NCBI GenBank assembly: GCA_030728325.1 | Contig: JANQZT010000001.1 | Location: 3,878-41,961 of the forward strand | DNA length: 38,084 nucleotides | Direction of reading: 5' to 3' | Source: Pontimonas sp. | GTDB taxonomy: Bacteria; Actinomycetota; Actinomycetes; Actinomycetales; Microbacteriaceae | In this document: positions 23,453-31,786 of the stretch, one piece after another | How positions within the stretch are numbered: position 1 is the first letter of the stretch | Layout of the letters: every line of letters starts with the position of its first letter | The notes under the pieces: generated by a model | What the model saw: only the letters and a program-made list of their open reading frames with translations | What the model was told of the DNA's origin: nothing | Database searches by the model: none | Translations under genes and position numbers: made by a program

Positions 23453-23473
23453 GGCCCCTCATGAAGAGGGGCC
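23453..23473 (-). terminator. Terminator downstream of rplI
   Basis: GGCCCCTC-ATGAA-GAGGGGCC forms an 8-bp GC-rich stem with a 5-nt loop, 20 bases past the rplI stop. On the minus strand a T-containing stretch (TTCACCATTT) follows, so it can end the rpsF-ssb-rpsR-rplI transcript. Confidence 0.85.
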
Positions 23474-23493
23474 CCACTCAAGCAGGAAAAGTT

Positions 23494-23946
23494 CTACTTT
23501 TCCGCCTTTACCGACAGAGTAACGGTGGCGATGACGCCATCGTGAATCTTGATGACGACCTCTGCTGGGCCGGTCGACTTGATCGGCTTGAGAATCTCAA
23601 TGGATCGCTTGTCAACACCCGCGATGCCGGCAGCCTCAATCGCCGCAGCGATGTGGTTGCGGGTCACGGAGCCGAAGAGGCGACCCTCAGAGCCAGCTTT
23701 AGCGCTCAGAGCAATGGGCGCCTTTTCCAGCCTGTCCTTGAGTGACTGCGCCTCTTCTTGAGAGGCCATAACCTTCGCCTCACGCGCTGAGCGAATCTGG
23801 TCGACCTGCTTCTGGCCACCATTGCTCCACGCGACAGCAAATCCCTGAGGAATCAGAAAATTGCGAGCGTATCCGTTCTTAACGTCGACGACGTCTCCTG
23901 CGGAACCGAGGCCTGCGACCTCGTTAGTCAAAATGAGCTTTGTCAT
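23494..23946 (-). CDS. rplI: 50S ribosomal protein L9
   Basis: 150 residues. The N-terminal RNA-binding domain has the L9 signature NEVAGLGSAGDVVDVKNGYARNFLIP, followed by the connecting helix (REAKVMASQEEAQSLKDRLE) and the C-terminal domain. It is the last gene of the operon rpsF-ssb-rpsR-rplI, and a strong terminator follows. Confidence 0.97.
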   Translation of the reverse strand: MTKLILTNEVAGLGSAGDVVDVKNGYARNFLIPQGFAVAWSNGGQKQVDQIRSAREAKVMASQEEAQSLKDRLEKAPIALSAKAGSEGRLFGSVTRNHIAAAIEAAGIAGVDKRSIEILKPIKSTGPAEVVIKIHDGVIATVTLSVKAEK

Positions 23947-23957
23947 GAGTTCGCTCC

Positions 23958-24218
23958 TTAGCGGCCCGCACCGGCGTAGGGCAACAAGGCCATTTCGCGT
24001 GCGTTCTTGATGGCTTTGGCGAGCAGACGCTGCTCCTGGACAGAGACGCCGGTGATGCGACGGCTACGGATCTTCCCGCGCTCCGAAATGAAGCGGCGAA
24101 GCGTGGCGACGTCCTTGTAGTCAATGACGCCCACGGTGATGGACTTCACAGGAGCTGCGGGCTTGCCGCCTTTGCCCATGCGTGGTTTGCGGCGATCGCC
24201 GCTGGATTTTCCTGCCAT
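23958..24218 (-). CDS. rpsR: 30S ribosomal protein S18, cysteine-free form
   Basis: 86 residues. The conserved core [28 protein letters not shown] is intact. No cysteine is present, so it is the non-zinc type. It binds S6, encoded two genes upstream, on the 30S platform. It lies between ssb and rplI, the standard order. Confidence 0.97.
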   Translation of the reverse strand: MAGKSSGDRRKPRMGKGGKPAAPVKSITVGVIDYKDVATLRRFISERGKIRSRRITGVSVQEQRLLAKAIKNAREMALLPYAGAGR

Positions 24219-24274
24219 GGTGATGTTCTTTCTGCTCAGGCGCCCTGGGACTAACCCGGGCGCTCACACGTTAG

Positions 24275-24763
24275 TTAGAAGGGTGCGTCCTCAATAGGAG
24301 CTTGGTCTGCGGGAGCTGCACTAGCCCACGGATCTTGGGTCACTCCGCCTGCGGCAGGAGCGCTCCATGCGTCTTCCACAGCGCCTTTGGAGGCACCGCT
24401 GGATTGACGCTGAACCTGGGCCGTTGCATAGCGAAGGCTTGGGCCAATCTCGTCAACCTCAAGCTCAATAGAGGTGCGCTTCTCGCCCTCTTTGGTCTCG
24501 TAAGAACGCTGACGAAGGCGACCCGTGGCCACTACTCGCGCACCCTTGGTGAGAGAGGAAGCTACGTGCTCCGCGAACTCGCGCCATACGCTTGCGCGCA
24601 TGAAGAGAGCTTCGCCGTCTTTCCATTCACCAGAGGCCCGATCGAAATTACGAGGGGTCGAGGCGATGGTGAAGTTGGCGACAGCCACACCGTTCTGGGT
24701 GTAGCGCAACTCTGGGTCGGCGGTGAGGTTTCCGACCACCGTGATGATTGTTTCGCCAGCCAT
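24275..24763 (-). CDS. ssb: Single-stranded DNA-binding protein
   Basis: 162 residues. The N-terminal OB-fold runs to about residue 110 ([32 protein letters not shown]). A flexible Gly/Ala/Pro-rich tail follows, ending in the acidic tip APIEDAPF, close to the canonical DDxPF motif that recruits repair and replication partners. It sits three bases after rpsF. Confidence 0.97.
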   Translation of the reverse strand: MAGETIITVVGNLTADPELRYTQNGVAVANFTIASTPRNFDRASGEWKDGEALFMRASVWREFAEHVASSLTKGARVVATGRLRQRSYETKEGEKRTSIELEVDEIGPSLRYATAQVQRQSSGASKGAVEDAWSAPAAGGVTQDPWASAAPADQAPIEDAPF

Positions 24764-24766
24764 GAT

Positions 24767-25141
24767 CTACTCCGACTTGCGTCGCTTGTTGCCGCCCGAG
24801 AGCGACACCTTCTGCGCTACGGGCGATTCTTCGGGAGCACCCAGGCGAACGGTAGCTTCGTCCTGGCGCAACACCTTGGTTCGCATGACGGCTTCGCTCA
24901 GGCGGAGCTGGCGGTCAAGCTCAGCTGTCGCCTCTGGTGAGGCCGTGAAGTTAACGACGGCGTAGATGCCCTCGGACTTCTTCTTGATCTCGTACGCCAA
25001 CCGACGCTTACCCCAAATGTCGAGGTTCTCAATGGAGCCACCGTCTTTACGGATGACCTCAAGGAACGCTTCGAGACTGGGAGCAACGGTGCGCTCATCT
25101 GTCTCTGGGTCAAGGATGACCATCAGTTCATAATCGTGCAC
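24767..25141 (-). CDS. rpsF: 30S ribosomal protein S6
   Basis: 124 residues starting [16 protein letters not shown], with the family motif [21 protein letters not shown]. The track ORF adds 30 unlikely residues upstream. I chose the GTG at 25141 because S6 proteins start at this point and GGAGG lies ten bases before it. A charged C-terminal tail (GGNKRRKSE) follows the domain. It is the first gene of rpsF-ssb-rpsR-rplI. Confidence 0.95.
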   Translation of the reverse strand: MHDYELMVILDPETDERTVAPSLEAFLEVIRKDGGSIENLDIWGKRRLAYEIKKKSEGIYAVVNFTASPEATAELDRQLRLSEAVMRTKVLRQDEATVRLGAPEESPVAQKVSLSGGNKRRKSE

Positions 25142-25205
25142 GACTACCCCACCTCCTTCGGACTCAACGGTTACAGGATTTCTGCAACAGGAGGGATTAG
25201 TGCTG

Positions 25206-25251
25206 TGTCTTGCGAACAAGACAACTGCCACAGTCTAGGCGCCACGGCGCC
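25206..25251 (-). terminator. Hairpins after the cca stop codon
   Basis: Two structures follow cca on the minus strand: GGCGCC-GT-GGCGCC close to the stop, and TGTCTTG-TTCG-CAAGACA, a 7-bp stem with a TTCG tetraloop. No U-tract follows either. They probably end cca transcription before rpsF, whose promoter must lie between here and 25141. Confidence 0.6.
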
Positions 25252-25263
25252 AGTGAGCAACAG

Positions 25264-26688
25264 CTACCGGGATTCCCACCATGCCCGAAGGCGCTTCGTG
25301 ACCTCGTCCACTCCGATTTCGCCTTCATCGAGGCGCAGTTCGAGGAGGAATTTGTAGGCCTCGCCCACCTCTCGACCAGGGGGAAGATCGAGGATTGCCA
25401 TGATGGCTTCGCCATCCAGCTCAGGTCGGATTGCTTGTAGCTCCTCTTGCTCCGCCAACACTGCGATACGTGCTTCTAGGTCGTCATAGGCAAAGGACAA
25501 ACGATCCGCTTTGCGCTTGTTCCGTGTGGTCACATCGGCACGCACGAGAATGTGGAGGCGCTCTAACTCTTCGCCAGCGTCTCGCACGTAACGCCGGACA
25601 GCAGAATCGGTCCAGGCTTGCTCGGAATAACCGAAGAACCGAAGATGAAGCTCAATGAGCCTCGCAACGGAATCGATGGTGTTGTTGTCAAAGCGCAGCG
25701 CCTTGAGTCGCTTCTTGGCCAGCTTGGCTCCCACCACATCATGGTGATAGAAGGTGACCACGCCGCCGCCCTCAAACCGTCTCGTGGCGGGTTTACCGAT
25801 GTCATGCAGTAGCGCCGCTACGCGCAAGACAACATCAGGAGCTTGGTCGGGAAAACGTCGCTTTTCCTCCTCTATCGCCTGCTCCACCACCGTCAGTGTG
25901 TGCTGATAGACGTCCTTGTGATGGGCGTGCTCATCAGATTCCAAGCGGAGTGCGGGGAGCTCTGGCAACACAATGTCGGCAATCCCCGTCTCCACCAGGA
26001 CCTCAAGTCCCTGGCGCGGTGACTCGGTGGCGAGAAGGCGAGTGAATTCTTCGCGCACTCTCTCAGCGGAAATATCTGCAATCCGCGGTGCCAGGGTGGT
26101 CATGGCGGCCATCGTGTCAGGATGAATCACAGCCCCCAGTTGGCTCGTGAAACGAGCGCCTCGCATCATGCGCAGAGGGTCATCTTGGAAAGAAATCTCG
26201 GGCTCGATCGGGGTCCGAAGGACGCCAGCAAGCAAATCCTCCAAACCGTTACACGGATCGACCAGCTTGACCTCGGGAAGAGTCAGAGCCATAGCGTTCA
26301 TCGTGAAGTCCCGCCGGAACAGGTCCTCCTCCAGGCTCGAGCCAAAAACAACATCAGGTTTACGGCTGCTCCCGTCATAGGAATCAGCCCGATAGGTCGT
26401 GATTTCCACCGTGTGCTCACCCAATTGGGCGGCAATGGTGCCAAACGCTCTACCCACGTCCCATATGGCATCGGCCAGTGGCTTAACGAGTTTCTCAATC
26501 TGATCGGGTGTTGCCGACGTTGTGAAATCAAGATCGTGAACCTTGCGGCCCAAGAAAGCATCACGAACCGGACCACCCACAAGAGCGAGCTCAAAACCAG
26601 CCACAGCGAAAGCCTCTGCAAGGCCCTTGATGGGCTCCTCGGAGGTGACGAGACGCAGTGTTTCCACCGCTTTCGCAACGCTCGACAT
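25264..26688 (-). CDS. cca: CCA tRNA nucleotidyltransferase
   Basis: 474 residues of the class II CCA-adding/poly(A) polymerase family. The head domain carries LVGGPVRDAFLGRKVHDLDFTTSA, with the catalytic DxD as D-L-D, then RRDFTMNAMAL and PLRMMRGARF. The C-terminal part has an HD-type domain (RVAALLHDIGKP and YHHDVVGAKLAKKRLKALR). It adds CCA to tRNA 3' ends; the tRNA-Gly in this window lacks an encoded CCA. It diverges from the DUF6049 gene across a perfect palindrome. Confidence 0.95.
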   Translation of the reverse strand: MSSVAKAVETLRLVTSEEPIKGLAEAFAVAGFELALVGGPVRDAFLGRKVHDLDFTTSATPDQIEKLVKPLADAIWDVGRAFGTIAAQLGEHTVEITTYRADSYDGSSRKPDVVFGSSLEEDLFRRDFTMNAMALTLPEVKLVDPCNGLEDLLAGVLRTPIEPEISFQDDPLRMMRGARFTSQLGAVIHPDTMAAMTTLAPRIADISAERVREEFTRLLATESPRQGLEVLVETGIADIVLPELPALRLESDEHAHHKDVYQHTLTVVEQAIEEEKRRFPDQAPDVVLRVAALLHDIGKPATRRFEGGGVVTFYHHDVVGAKLAKKRLKALRFDNNTIDSVARLIELHLRFFGYSEQAWTDSAVRRYVRDAGEELERLHILVRADVTTRNKRKADRLSFAYDDLEARIAVLAEQEELQAIRPELDGEAIMAILDLPPGREVGEAYKFLLELRLDEGEIGVDEVTKRLRAWWESR

Positions 26689-26691
26689 AGT

Positions 26692-26713
26692 GTTCAGAGT
26701 CTAGACTCTGAAC
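26692..26713. repeat. Perfect 22-bp palindrome between cca and the DUF6049 gene
   Basis: GTTCAGAGTCTAGACTCTGAAC reads the same on both strands. It fills most of the short gap between the divergent genes. Its centre TCTAGA creates TAGACT on both strands: on the plus strand it ends seven bases before an ATG (26715), and on the minus strand nine bases before the cca ATG. It could be an operator, two back-to-back -10 elements, or both. Confidence 0.8.
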
Positions 26714-26745
26714 CATGCCAGCTCGGGGGACAGTGACACGCAGGC

Positions 26746-28719
26746 GTGGATAACTCAGGCGCCAGTGCAGTTTTCACCAAGCCCCGACGGTCCCTCGTGG
26801 CCCTCGGGGTGCTCCTTGCGCTGAGTGTGTCGCTCCTCGCCCCTCCCGCGCCCGCTCACGCGAGTGATGAGCGCTCTGAGGCACGTGTTGATCTCATCGT
26901 GGATGCCGGCGGAATCATCGATCCTGCGCTTGGTGGCGCCTACAGTGTCCTTTTGCGAGCCGACGAAACCGGCACCCTCTCCACGGGAGACGTTGTCGTA
27001 AGTCTCACCGAGGATCCGTTCACGAGTGAGGAACAGATTCGCCGCTTTATCTCGGGGGACAGCGAACCCGTTGTCACGGAGATTGCTCAAGCCGTGAGCC
27101 CGGAAGTTCCGCAACTTGAATCCCGGGAAATGATTTTTGGCTTCAACCCCGAGGTTCTGAGCGAGCGGGTTGCGCCGGAGAGGGTTGATGGCGAACCCCA
27201 ACCCGGCATCTTCGGACTTGAGGTCTCGTACTCCAATCCGGGAAACCTGGTCCCGGGATTGCGACAACTCGTCGGGCGACAAATCTTGATACTTGTGCCG
27301 GCAGGCACCGAACTACAGCGAGCGTCCATAGCTCCCATCGTCACCCTCACCACCTCGGCCACCGGTGGTCAAGCGCTGAGCCCTGGCGAGCTCGAGGCAC
27401 AAACAATTGAGGGTGGGCCGCTCAATCAGGTCACCCGTGCGCTCGAGATCTATCCGGCCTCGCTCGCTATCGACAGCAGAATCACCAGCTCCATCACGGT
27501 TCTCGGTGATCAAGCACCACCTGAGTCTCTCGCCTGGGCGAGCACTTTGGGCTCTATTGGACTCACCCAATTCGCGCTTCCCTGGGCAGATGCCGACCCC
27601 CTAGCAACGCTCGCCATTGACACTCTGGTCTTTGCCAAGCTTGGCGAATATCCCTGGGTTCACGGTGACGCCATCAGCAACGACCAGCTCGCCACGCTCG
27701 CCACGCGATCCGCGTCTGCCGTGCTTCTCTCCAGCAACAGCTTGCCCTCGGATCGATCCGTCGTATCAATCGGAGACGCCCGGATTATCCGCGTAGACGC
27801 CCAGCTCTCCCGTCTTGCCACTGATGCTCTGCAAGCGCCCACAGTCCTTGAGGCCGAAGCAGATCTCCAACGCGCCCAAGGCATCATCGGATATCGAGCT
27901 CTCACGGGCAATGACGAGGTGCTGGTGTTTAGCACTGGACGTCTGCCCGCCACCGCCATCGCCCCGAGGCTCGAGTCTGTTCTCGAAGGGTTCAGTGCCA
28001 TGCGGCTGGCGACAACTGTGGCAGTGCCGCTGGGAGCACCCGCAACGGAAACTCTGCCGGGCATCACCACCATCCCCCAGAGCAGGGAGTGGCAGAACTT
28101 TGTGGGAGCGCTCAAAGGCCTGTGGGAGAGCGATGTCGCGTTCGCCACTATCGCCTCCGACCCTGGTGGGGCCGTCTTCGGCCGATGGAACAGATATCAA
28201 GCGCTGCTCTCCTCGACCTGGAGCGACAATCCCAACGGGTTGGAGAGCGAATGGGAAAGAGCGCAACAAGAATCCCGAGATTTCCAAAACTCCGTGCGAG
28301 TGGAGCAGGGCAGCTCAATCACGGTCCTGAGTGATCAAACGCAGCTCCCGGTGACCATCAACAACGACCTTGCGTCGTCTGTAGTCGTGTCGCTCCGGGT
28401 GCGACCCACCACAGGAATTCTTGCGGTCGAGCAGCCCATCACCCAGGTGGAGATTGCTCCAGAGTCCTCGATACGTGTCTTTGTTCCGGTTCAGTCTCTG
28501 GCTAATGGATCTGTTCCGGTCGAGTTCAGTCTCCTGTCCGCAGGTGGGCAGCTCGTCGGCGAGATTGTCACCATCCCGGTCACTATCAGGGCCGGATGGG
28601 AGGGTGTCATCAGTTTTGCGCTCGCAGGTCTTGTCGGTGGAGTGTTCACGTTCGGCCTGATCCGGGCCATCCAGCGGCGACGGTCCCTGGTGGGAGGTGG
28701 CGATGACGACACCGCGTGA
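26746..28719 (+). CDS. DUF6049-like secreted, membrane-anchored protein
   Basis: 657 residues. A signal peptide is seen near residues 15-40 (SLVALGVLLALSVSLLAPPAPAHAS), a long extracytoplasmic part follows, and one C-terminal membrane segment (GVISFALAGLVGGVFTFGLI) precedes a basic cytosolic tail. The position between the CCA-adding enzyme and murJ is that of a conserved actinobacterial protein (the Rv3909 position in mycobacteria). Its function is unknown; the place beside murJ suggests cell envelope work. The GTG start has no clear ribosome binding site and overlaps the end of a 12-codon ATG ORF, so it may depend on translation of that leader. The 3' end overlaps murJ by 17 bases. Confidence 0.85.
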   Translation: MDNSGASAVFTKPRRSLVALGVLLALSVSLLAPPAPAHASDERSEARVDLIVDAGGIIDPALGGAYSVLLRADETGTLSTGDVVVSLTEDPFTSEEQIRRFISGDSEPVVTEIAQAVSPEVPQLESREMIFGFNPEVLSERVAPERVDGEPQPGIFGLEVSYSNPGNLVPGLRQLVGRQILILVPAGTELQRASIAPIVTLTTSATGGQALSPGELEAQTIEGGPLNQVTRALEIYPASLAIDSRITSSITVLGDQAPPESLAWASTLGSIGLTQFALPWADADPLATLAIDTLVFAKLGEYPWVHGDAISNDQLATLATRSASAVLLSSNSLPSDRSVVSIGDARIIRVDAQLSRLATDALQAPTVLEAEADLQRAQGIIGYRALTGNDEVLVFSTGRLPATAIAPRLESVLEGFSAMRLATTVAVPLGAPATETLPGITTIPQSREWQNFVGALKGLWESDVAFATIASDPGGAVFGRWNRYQALLSSTWSDNPNGLESEWERAQQESRDFQNSVRVEQGSSITVLSDQTQLPVTINNDLASSVVVSLRVRPTTGILAVEQPITQVEIAPESSIRVFVPVQSLANGSVPVEFSLLSAGGQLVGEIVTIPVTIRAGWEGVISFALAGLVGGVFTFGLIRAIQRRRSLVGGGDDDTA

Positions 28720-30373
28720 GGACAATCGTGGATTAGGTCGCGCCAGCATGCTGCTTGCGTCAGGCACTGTGGTGTCGCGTGTTCTGGGATTCATCAGCGC
28801 AATCATCCTCGCGCGGACCCTGGGAACAGTGGGGGCTGGTGCGGACACCTTTGCCTTGGCTAATCAGCTCCCCAACAACATTTACGCCATCGTCGCGGGC
28901 GGTGTCCTGAGCGCCGTTCTGGTCCCCCACATAGTGAAGGCCGGGCTCGATAAAGATGGGGGACAAAGCTTCATCAACAAGATTGTCACTCTCGGATTTT
29001 TGATTTTTCTCGCTGTCGCAGTGCTGGCAACCCTCCTTGCGCCCGCCCTTGTCGCTCTTTACGCCCAAAGCGGAGGAGACGGAGGTCGAGGTTTCAGTCC
29101 CGAAGAAATTGCGTTGGCTGTGGCATTTGCCTATTGGTGTTTGCCCCAAATCCTGTTTTACGCGCTCTATAGCTTGCTGAGCGAGGTTCTGAACGCCCGG
29201 AAAGTCTTTGGGCCCTTCACCTGGGCACCCGCGCTCAACAACGTTGTGGCGATGACTGGGCTGGTGGCCTTTGGCCTCCTATTCCCGGGCGCAGACACAG
29301 CGAACGCAATGGTCTGGACCCCCTCCATGGTCGCCGTCCTCGCTGGCTCCGCCACCGCAGGGGTCGCCGCTCAAGCCTTCATCCTTTTTCTGTTTTGGCG
29401 CAGAGCCGGCTTAAGCTTCCGCGCAGATTTCCGCTGGCGGGGAGTGGGACTGGGGAACACCGGTAGAGCGGTGTCCTGGATGTTCGGCATGATCTTGGTC
29501 GCCCAGATCGCCGGAGTGGTTCAAGCGAATGTGGCGTCGTTGGCAGCTGGAGGAGATGCTCCGAGCCTTGCCATTTTGCGTTTCTCCTGGTTGATTTTCA
29601 TGCTCCCGCACTCGGTGGTTGCGGTGTCGCTTGCGACCGCCTACTTCACACGAATGTCGACCCATGCACGTGATGGGAACCGTGCCGCTGTCCGGGGCGA
29701 CTTCCTGGAATCTGTGTCGCGCATCGGATTCTTCATGGTTCTTGCGAGCGTTGGTCTCATCGTGGTGTCACTGCCTTTCGCTCGTCAGTTTGGGGGTGAA
29801 CCCGAGTCCATTCGGGCAATGGCGATCGTTATCGCGTCCTATGCGTTGGGTCTGCTGGCTTTTAGCGTTCTCTTCGTTGTCCAACGGGTGTTCTACGCCC
29901 TAGAAGACACAAGAACCCCGTTCTTCCTCCAGGTTCTGCAGGCAACGCTATTTATTTTCCTTGCGCTGGGGGTCTCAACGCTGCCGGTTACCCAGATTGC
30001 AGTGGGACTGGCGCTTTCTGCCAGCATCGCGGGAACCGTTCAAACACTTGTGGCGATTGTCGTTCTCCGACGGAAACTGGGAGGCCTGAGCCTCCGGCCA
30101 CTGGTCTTTTCTCTGTCGCAGTTTCTTTTGGCTGCTCTGCCCTCGAGTGGTGCAGGTGTTGCTCTGCTCACCGCCTTCGGCGGAGCGGACGGAGCCGGCT
30201 ATCTCACAGAATCAGCCCTGTGGTCCGCTCTCGTGATGGCGGTCATCACCCTCACCATGGTGGTGGTCTACGGGGGGACCCTGCTGTTGCTGGGCAACAG
30301 CGACGCCCGTGCGGTAGCGGGGCCCCTTCTTCGACGCCTGCCGTTTACCCGGTCAGGGAATAGTTCCTCCTAG
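28703..30373 (+). CDS. murJ: Lipid II flippase
   Basis: 556 residues with about 14 membrane segments, of the MurJ/MviN family that flips lipid II to the outer face for peptidoglycan synthesis. Stretches typical of the family are SRVLGFISAIILARTLGT near the start and VQRVFYALEDTRTPFFLQV around residue 400. It ends soon after the membrane region, so the intracellular pseudokinase and extracellular domains found in the mycobacterial homologue are absent. The ATG at 28703 is chosen over the track's GTG because GGGAGG sits five bases before it. It overlaps the DUF6049 gene, suggesting coupled translation. Confidence 0.93.
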   Translation: MTTPREDNRGLGRASMLLASGTVVSRVLGFISAIILARTLGTVGAGADTFALANQLPNNIYAIVAGGVLSAVLVPHIVKAGLDKDGGQSFINKIVTLGFLIFLAVAVLATLLAPALVALYAQSGGDGGRGFSPEEIALAVAFAYWCLPQILFYALYSLLSEVLNARKVFGPFTWAPALNNVVAMTGLVAFGLLFPGADTANAMVWTPSMVAVLAGSATAGVAAQAFILFLFWRRAGLSFRADFRWRGVGLGNTGRAVSWMFGMILVAQIAGVVQANVASLAAGGDAPSLAILRFSWLIFMLPHSVVAVSLATAYFTRMSTHARDGNRAAVRGDFLESVSRIGFFMVLASVGLIVVSLPFARQFGGEPESIRAMAIVIASYALGLLAFSVLFVVQRVFYALEDTRTPFFLQVLQATLFIFLALGVSTLPVTQIAVGLALSASIAGTVQTLVAIVVLRRKLGGLSLRPLVFSLSQFLLAALPSSGAGVALLTAFGGADGAGYLTESALWSALVMAVITLTMVVVYGGTLLLLGNSDARAVAGPLLRRLPFTRSGNSSS

Positions 30374-30411
30374 ACTTGCGTTGCTAGCGGTGTAAGGAAA
30401 GTAGGAGAACC

Positions 30412-31365
30412 ATGAGAGACGTCGTCATTATCGGATCAGGGCCTGCTGGCTACACCGCAGCCATTTATGCAGCGCGCGCCAACCTCAACCCTCTGGTTGT
30501 TGCCTCCTCTGTGGAGTTTGGTGGCGATCTGATGAACACCACCGATGTGGATAACTTCCCCGGTTTCCCCGAGGGCATCATGGGTCCTGAGCTGATGACC
30601 CACATGCAGAAGCAGGCTGAGCGCTTTGGCGCCGAGATTATGTACGACGACGTCACCTCGGTTGAGCTTTCTGGTCCGGTCAAGATGATTTCGCTCGGCA
30701 ATGGCGACACCGTTGAAGCCGCCGCTGTGATTGTCGCCACTGGCTCCGCATACCGAAAGCTCGGCATTGCCGACGAGGATCGCCTGAGTGGATACGGCGT
30801 CTCCTGGTGCGCAACCTGCGATGGTGCTTTCTATCGCGAGAAAGTCGTCGCTGTCGTGGGAGGCGGAGACTCAGCCATGGAGGAAGCAACCTTCCTTACC
30901 CGTTTCGCGGACAAGGTTTACATCATCCACCGCTCCGAAACACTTCGCGCCTCCGCGGTTATGCAGGAGCGCGCTCAGAATGACCCCAAAATCGAGTTCA
31001 TTTTGAACGCCACCGTGGGGCACATCTACGGCGATGACCTGGTCTCCGGAATCGGCATTGTCGACACGGTGACCGGCGAGGAAAAAACTCTCGATGTTTC
31101 CGGGCTCTTCATCGCGATTGGGTCTGACCCCCGCACCCACGTTGTTCATGGTCAACTGGATCTCACCTCAGAGGGAACGATTGCTGTCGATGGTCGCACC
31201 TCACGGACCAACCTCGAGGGCGTTTTCGCGGCGGGAGACGTCATTGACCCGACCTACCGTCAGGCCGTCACCGCTGCGGGTTCAGGGTGCGTCGCAGCGC
31301 TGGACGCTCAGCACTACCTCGAGTCGCTGCCTCAGAAGCAGGCCGCCGCAAGCCACAGCGCCTAG
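30412..31365 (+). CDS. trxB: Thioredoxin reductase
   Basis: 317 residues. The FAD-binding GSGPAGYTAAIYAARA is at the N-terminus, the redox-active CATC in SWCATCDGAFY near residue 135, the NADPH-binding VVGGGDSAMEEATFL just after, and GVFAAGDVIDPTYRQA near the C-terminus. It reduces thioredoxin in the cytosol with NADPH. The ATG has GGAG before it. It is followed at 27 bp by trxA, its substrate, the classic pairing. Confidence 0.97.
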   Translation: MRDVVIIGSGPAGYTAAIYAARANLNPLVVASSVEFGGDLMNTTDVDNFPGFPEGIMGPELMTHMQKQAERFGAEIMYDDVTSVELSGPVKMISLGNGDTVEAAAVIVATGSAYRKLGIADEDRLSGYGVSWCATCDGAFYREKVVAVVGGGDSAMEEATFLTRFADKVYIIHRSETLRASAVMQERAQNDPKIEFILNATVGHIYGDDLVSGIGIVDTVTGEEKTLDVSGLFIAIGSDPRTHVVHGQLDLTSEGTIAVDGRTSRTNLEGVFAAGDVIDPTYRQAVTAAGSGCVAALDAQHYLESLPQKQAAASHSA

Positions 31366-31392
31366 AGCGCCAAATCACCCAAGGAGAAGAAC

Positions 31393-31719
31393 ATGAGTAG
31401 CGCACGAGATGTAACCGACCAGAACTTTGCCACTGAAGTGCTGGCCAGTGAGAAGCCCATCATGGTGGACTTCTGGGCCGAATGGTGTGGACCCTGTCGC
31501 GCGGTGTCGCCGATTTTGGACCAGATTGCCACCGAGCACTCCGACAAGATCGATGTCGTCAAACTCAATGTGGATGACAACCCAGAGACGGCGATGAAGT
31601 ACCAGATCACCTCCATCCCCACGATGAAGGTCTTCCGCGCTGGCGAGGTCGTCAAGACCGTTATTGGGGCAAAACCCAAGCCAGCACTCGAGGCCGATCT
31701 GCAGGAATTCCTGGCTTAA
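31393..31719 (+). CDS. trxA: Thioredoxin
   Basis: 108 residues with the WCGPC active site (FWAEWCGPCRAVSPILDQI) and the cis-Pro loop SIPTMKVF. It is a general thiol-disulphide reductant. AAGGAG stands eight bases before the ATG. It forms a two-gene unit with trxB. Confidence 0.97.
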   Translation: MSSARDVTDQNFATEVLASEKPIMVDFWAEWCGPCRAVSPILDQIATEHSDKIDVVKLNVDDNPETAMKYQITSIPTMKVFRAGEVVKTVIGAKPKPALEADLQEFLA

Positions 31720-31786
31720 GGCCCCATTCTCAACAAAATCCCCGTATTCTGGGCACTTCAATGTCCCCAGCGTCCAAGGTGTTCTC

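Larger units (their letters stand above)
23066..23493. other. Gene-free gap between dnaB and rplI
   Basis: This is the only gene-free stretch above 300 bp. It holds, in order on the plus strand: the dnaB leader, two perfect DnaA boxes in a repeated 12-mer, an AT-rich patch with the palindrome AAATAGCTATTT (23330-23341), a one-mismatch DnaA box, and the rplI terminator. No supported open reading frame is seen. The dnaB promoter must lie here on the minus strand, though no clear -35/-10 pair stands out. Confidence 0.7.

Noticed and set aside
26745-26753. Further DnaA box (CGTGGATAA) at the start of the DUF6049 gene
   Set aside because: It has one mismatch, stands alone and overlaps coding sequence, so chance is the simplest explanation.
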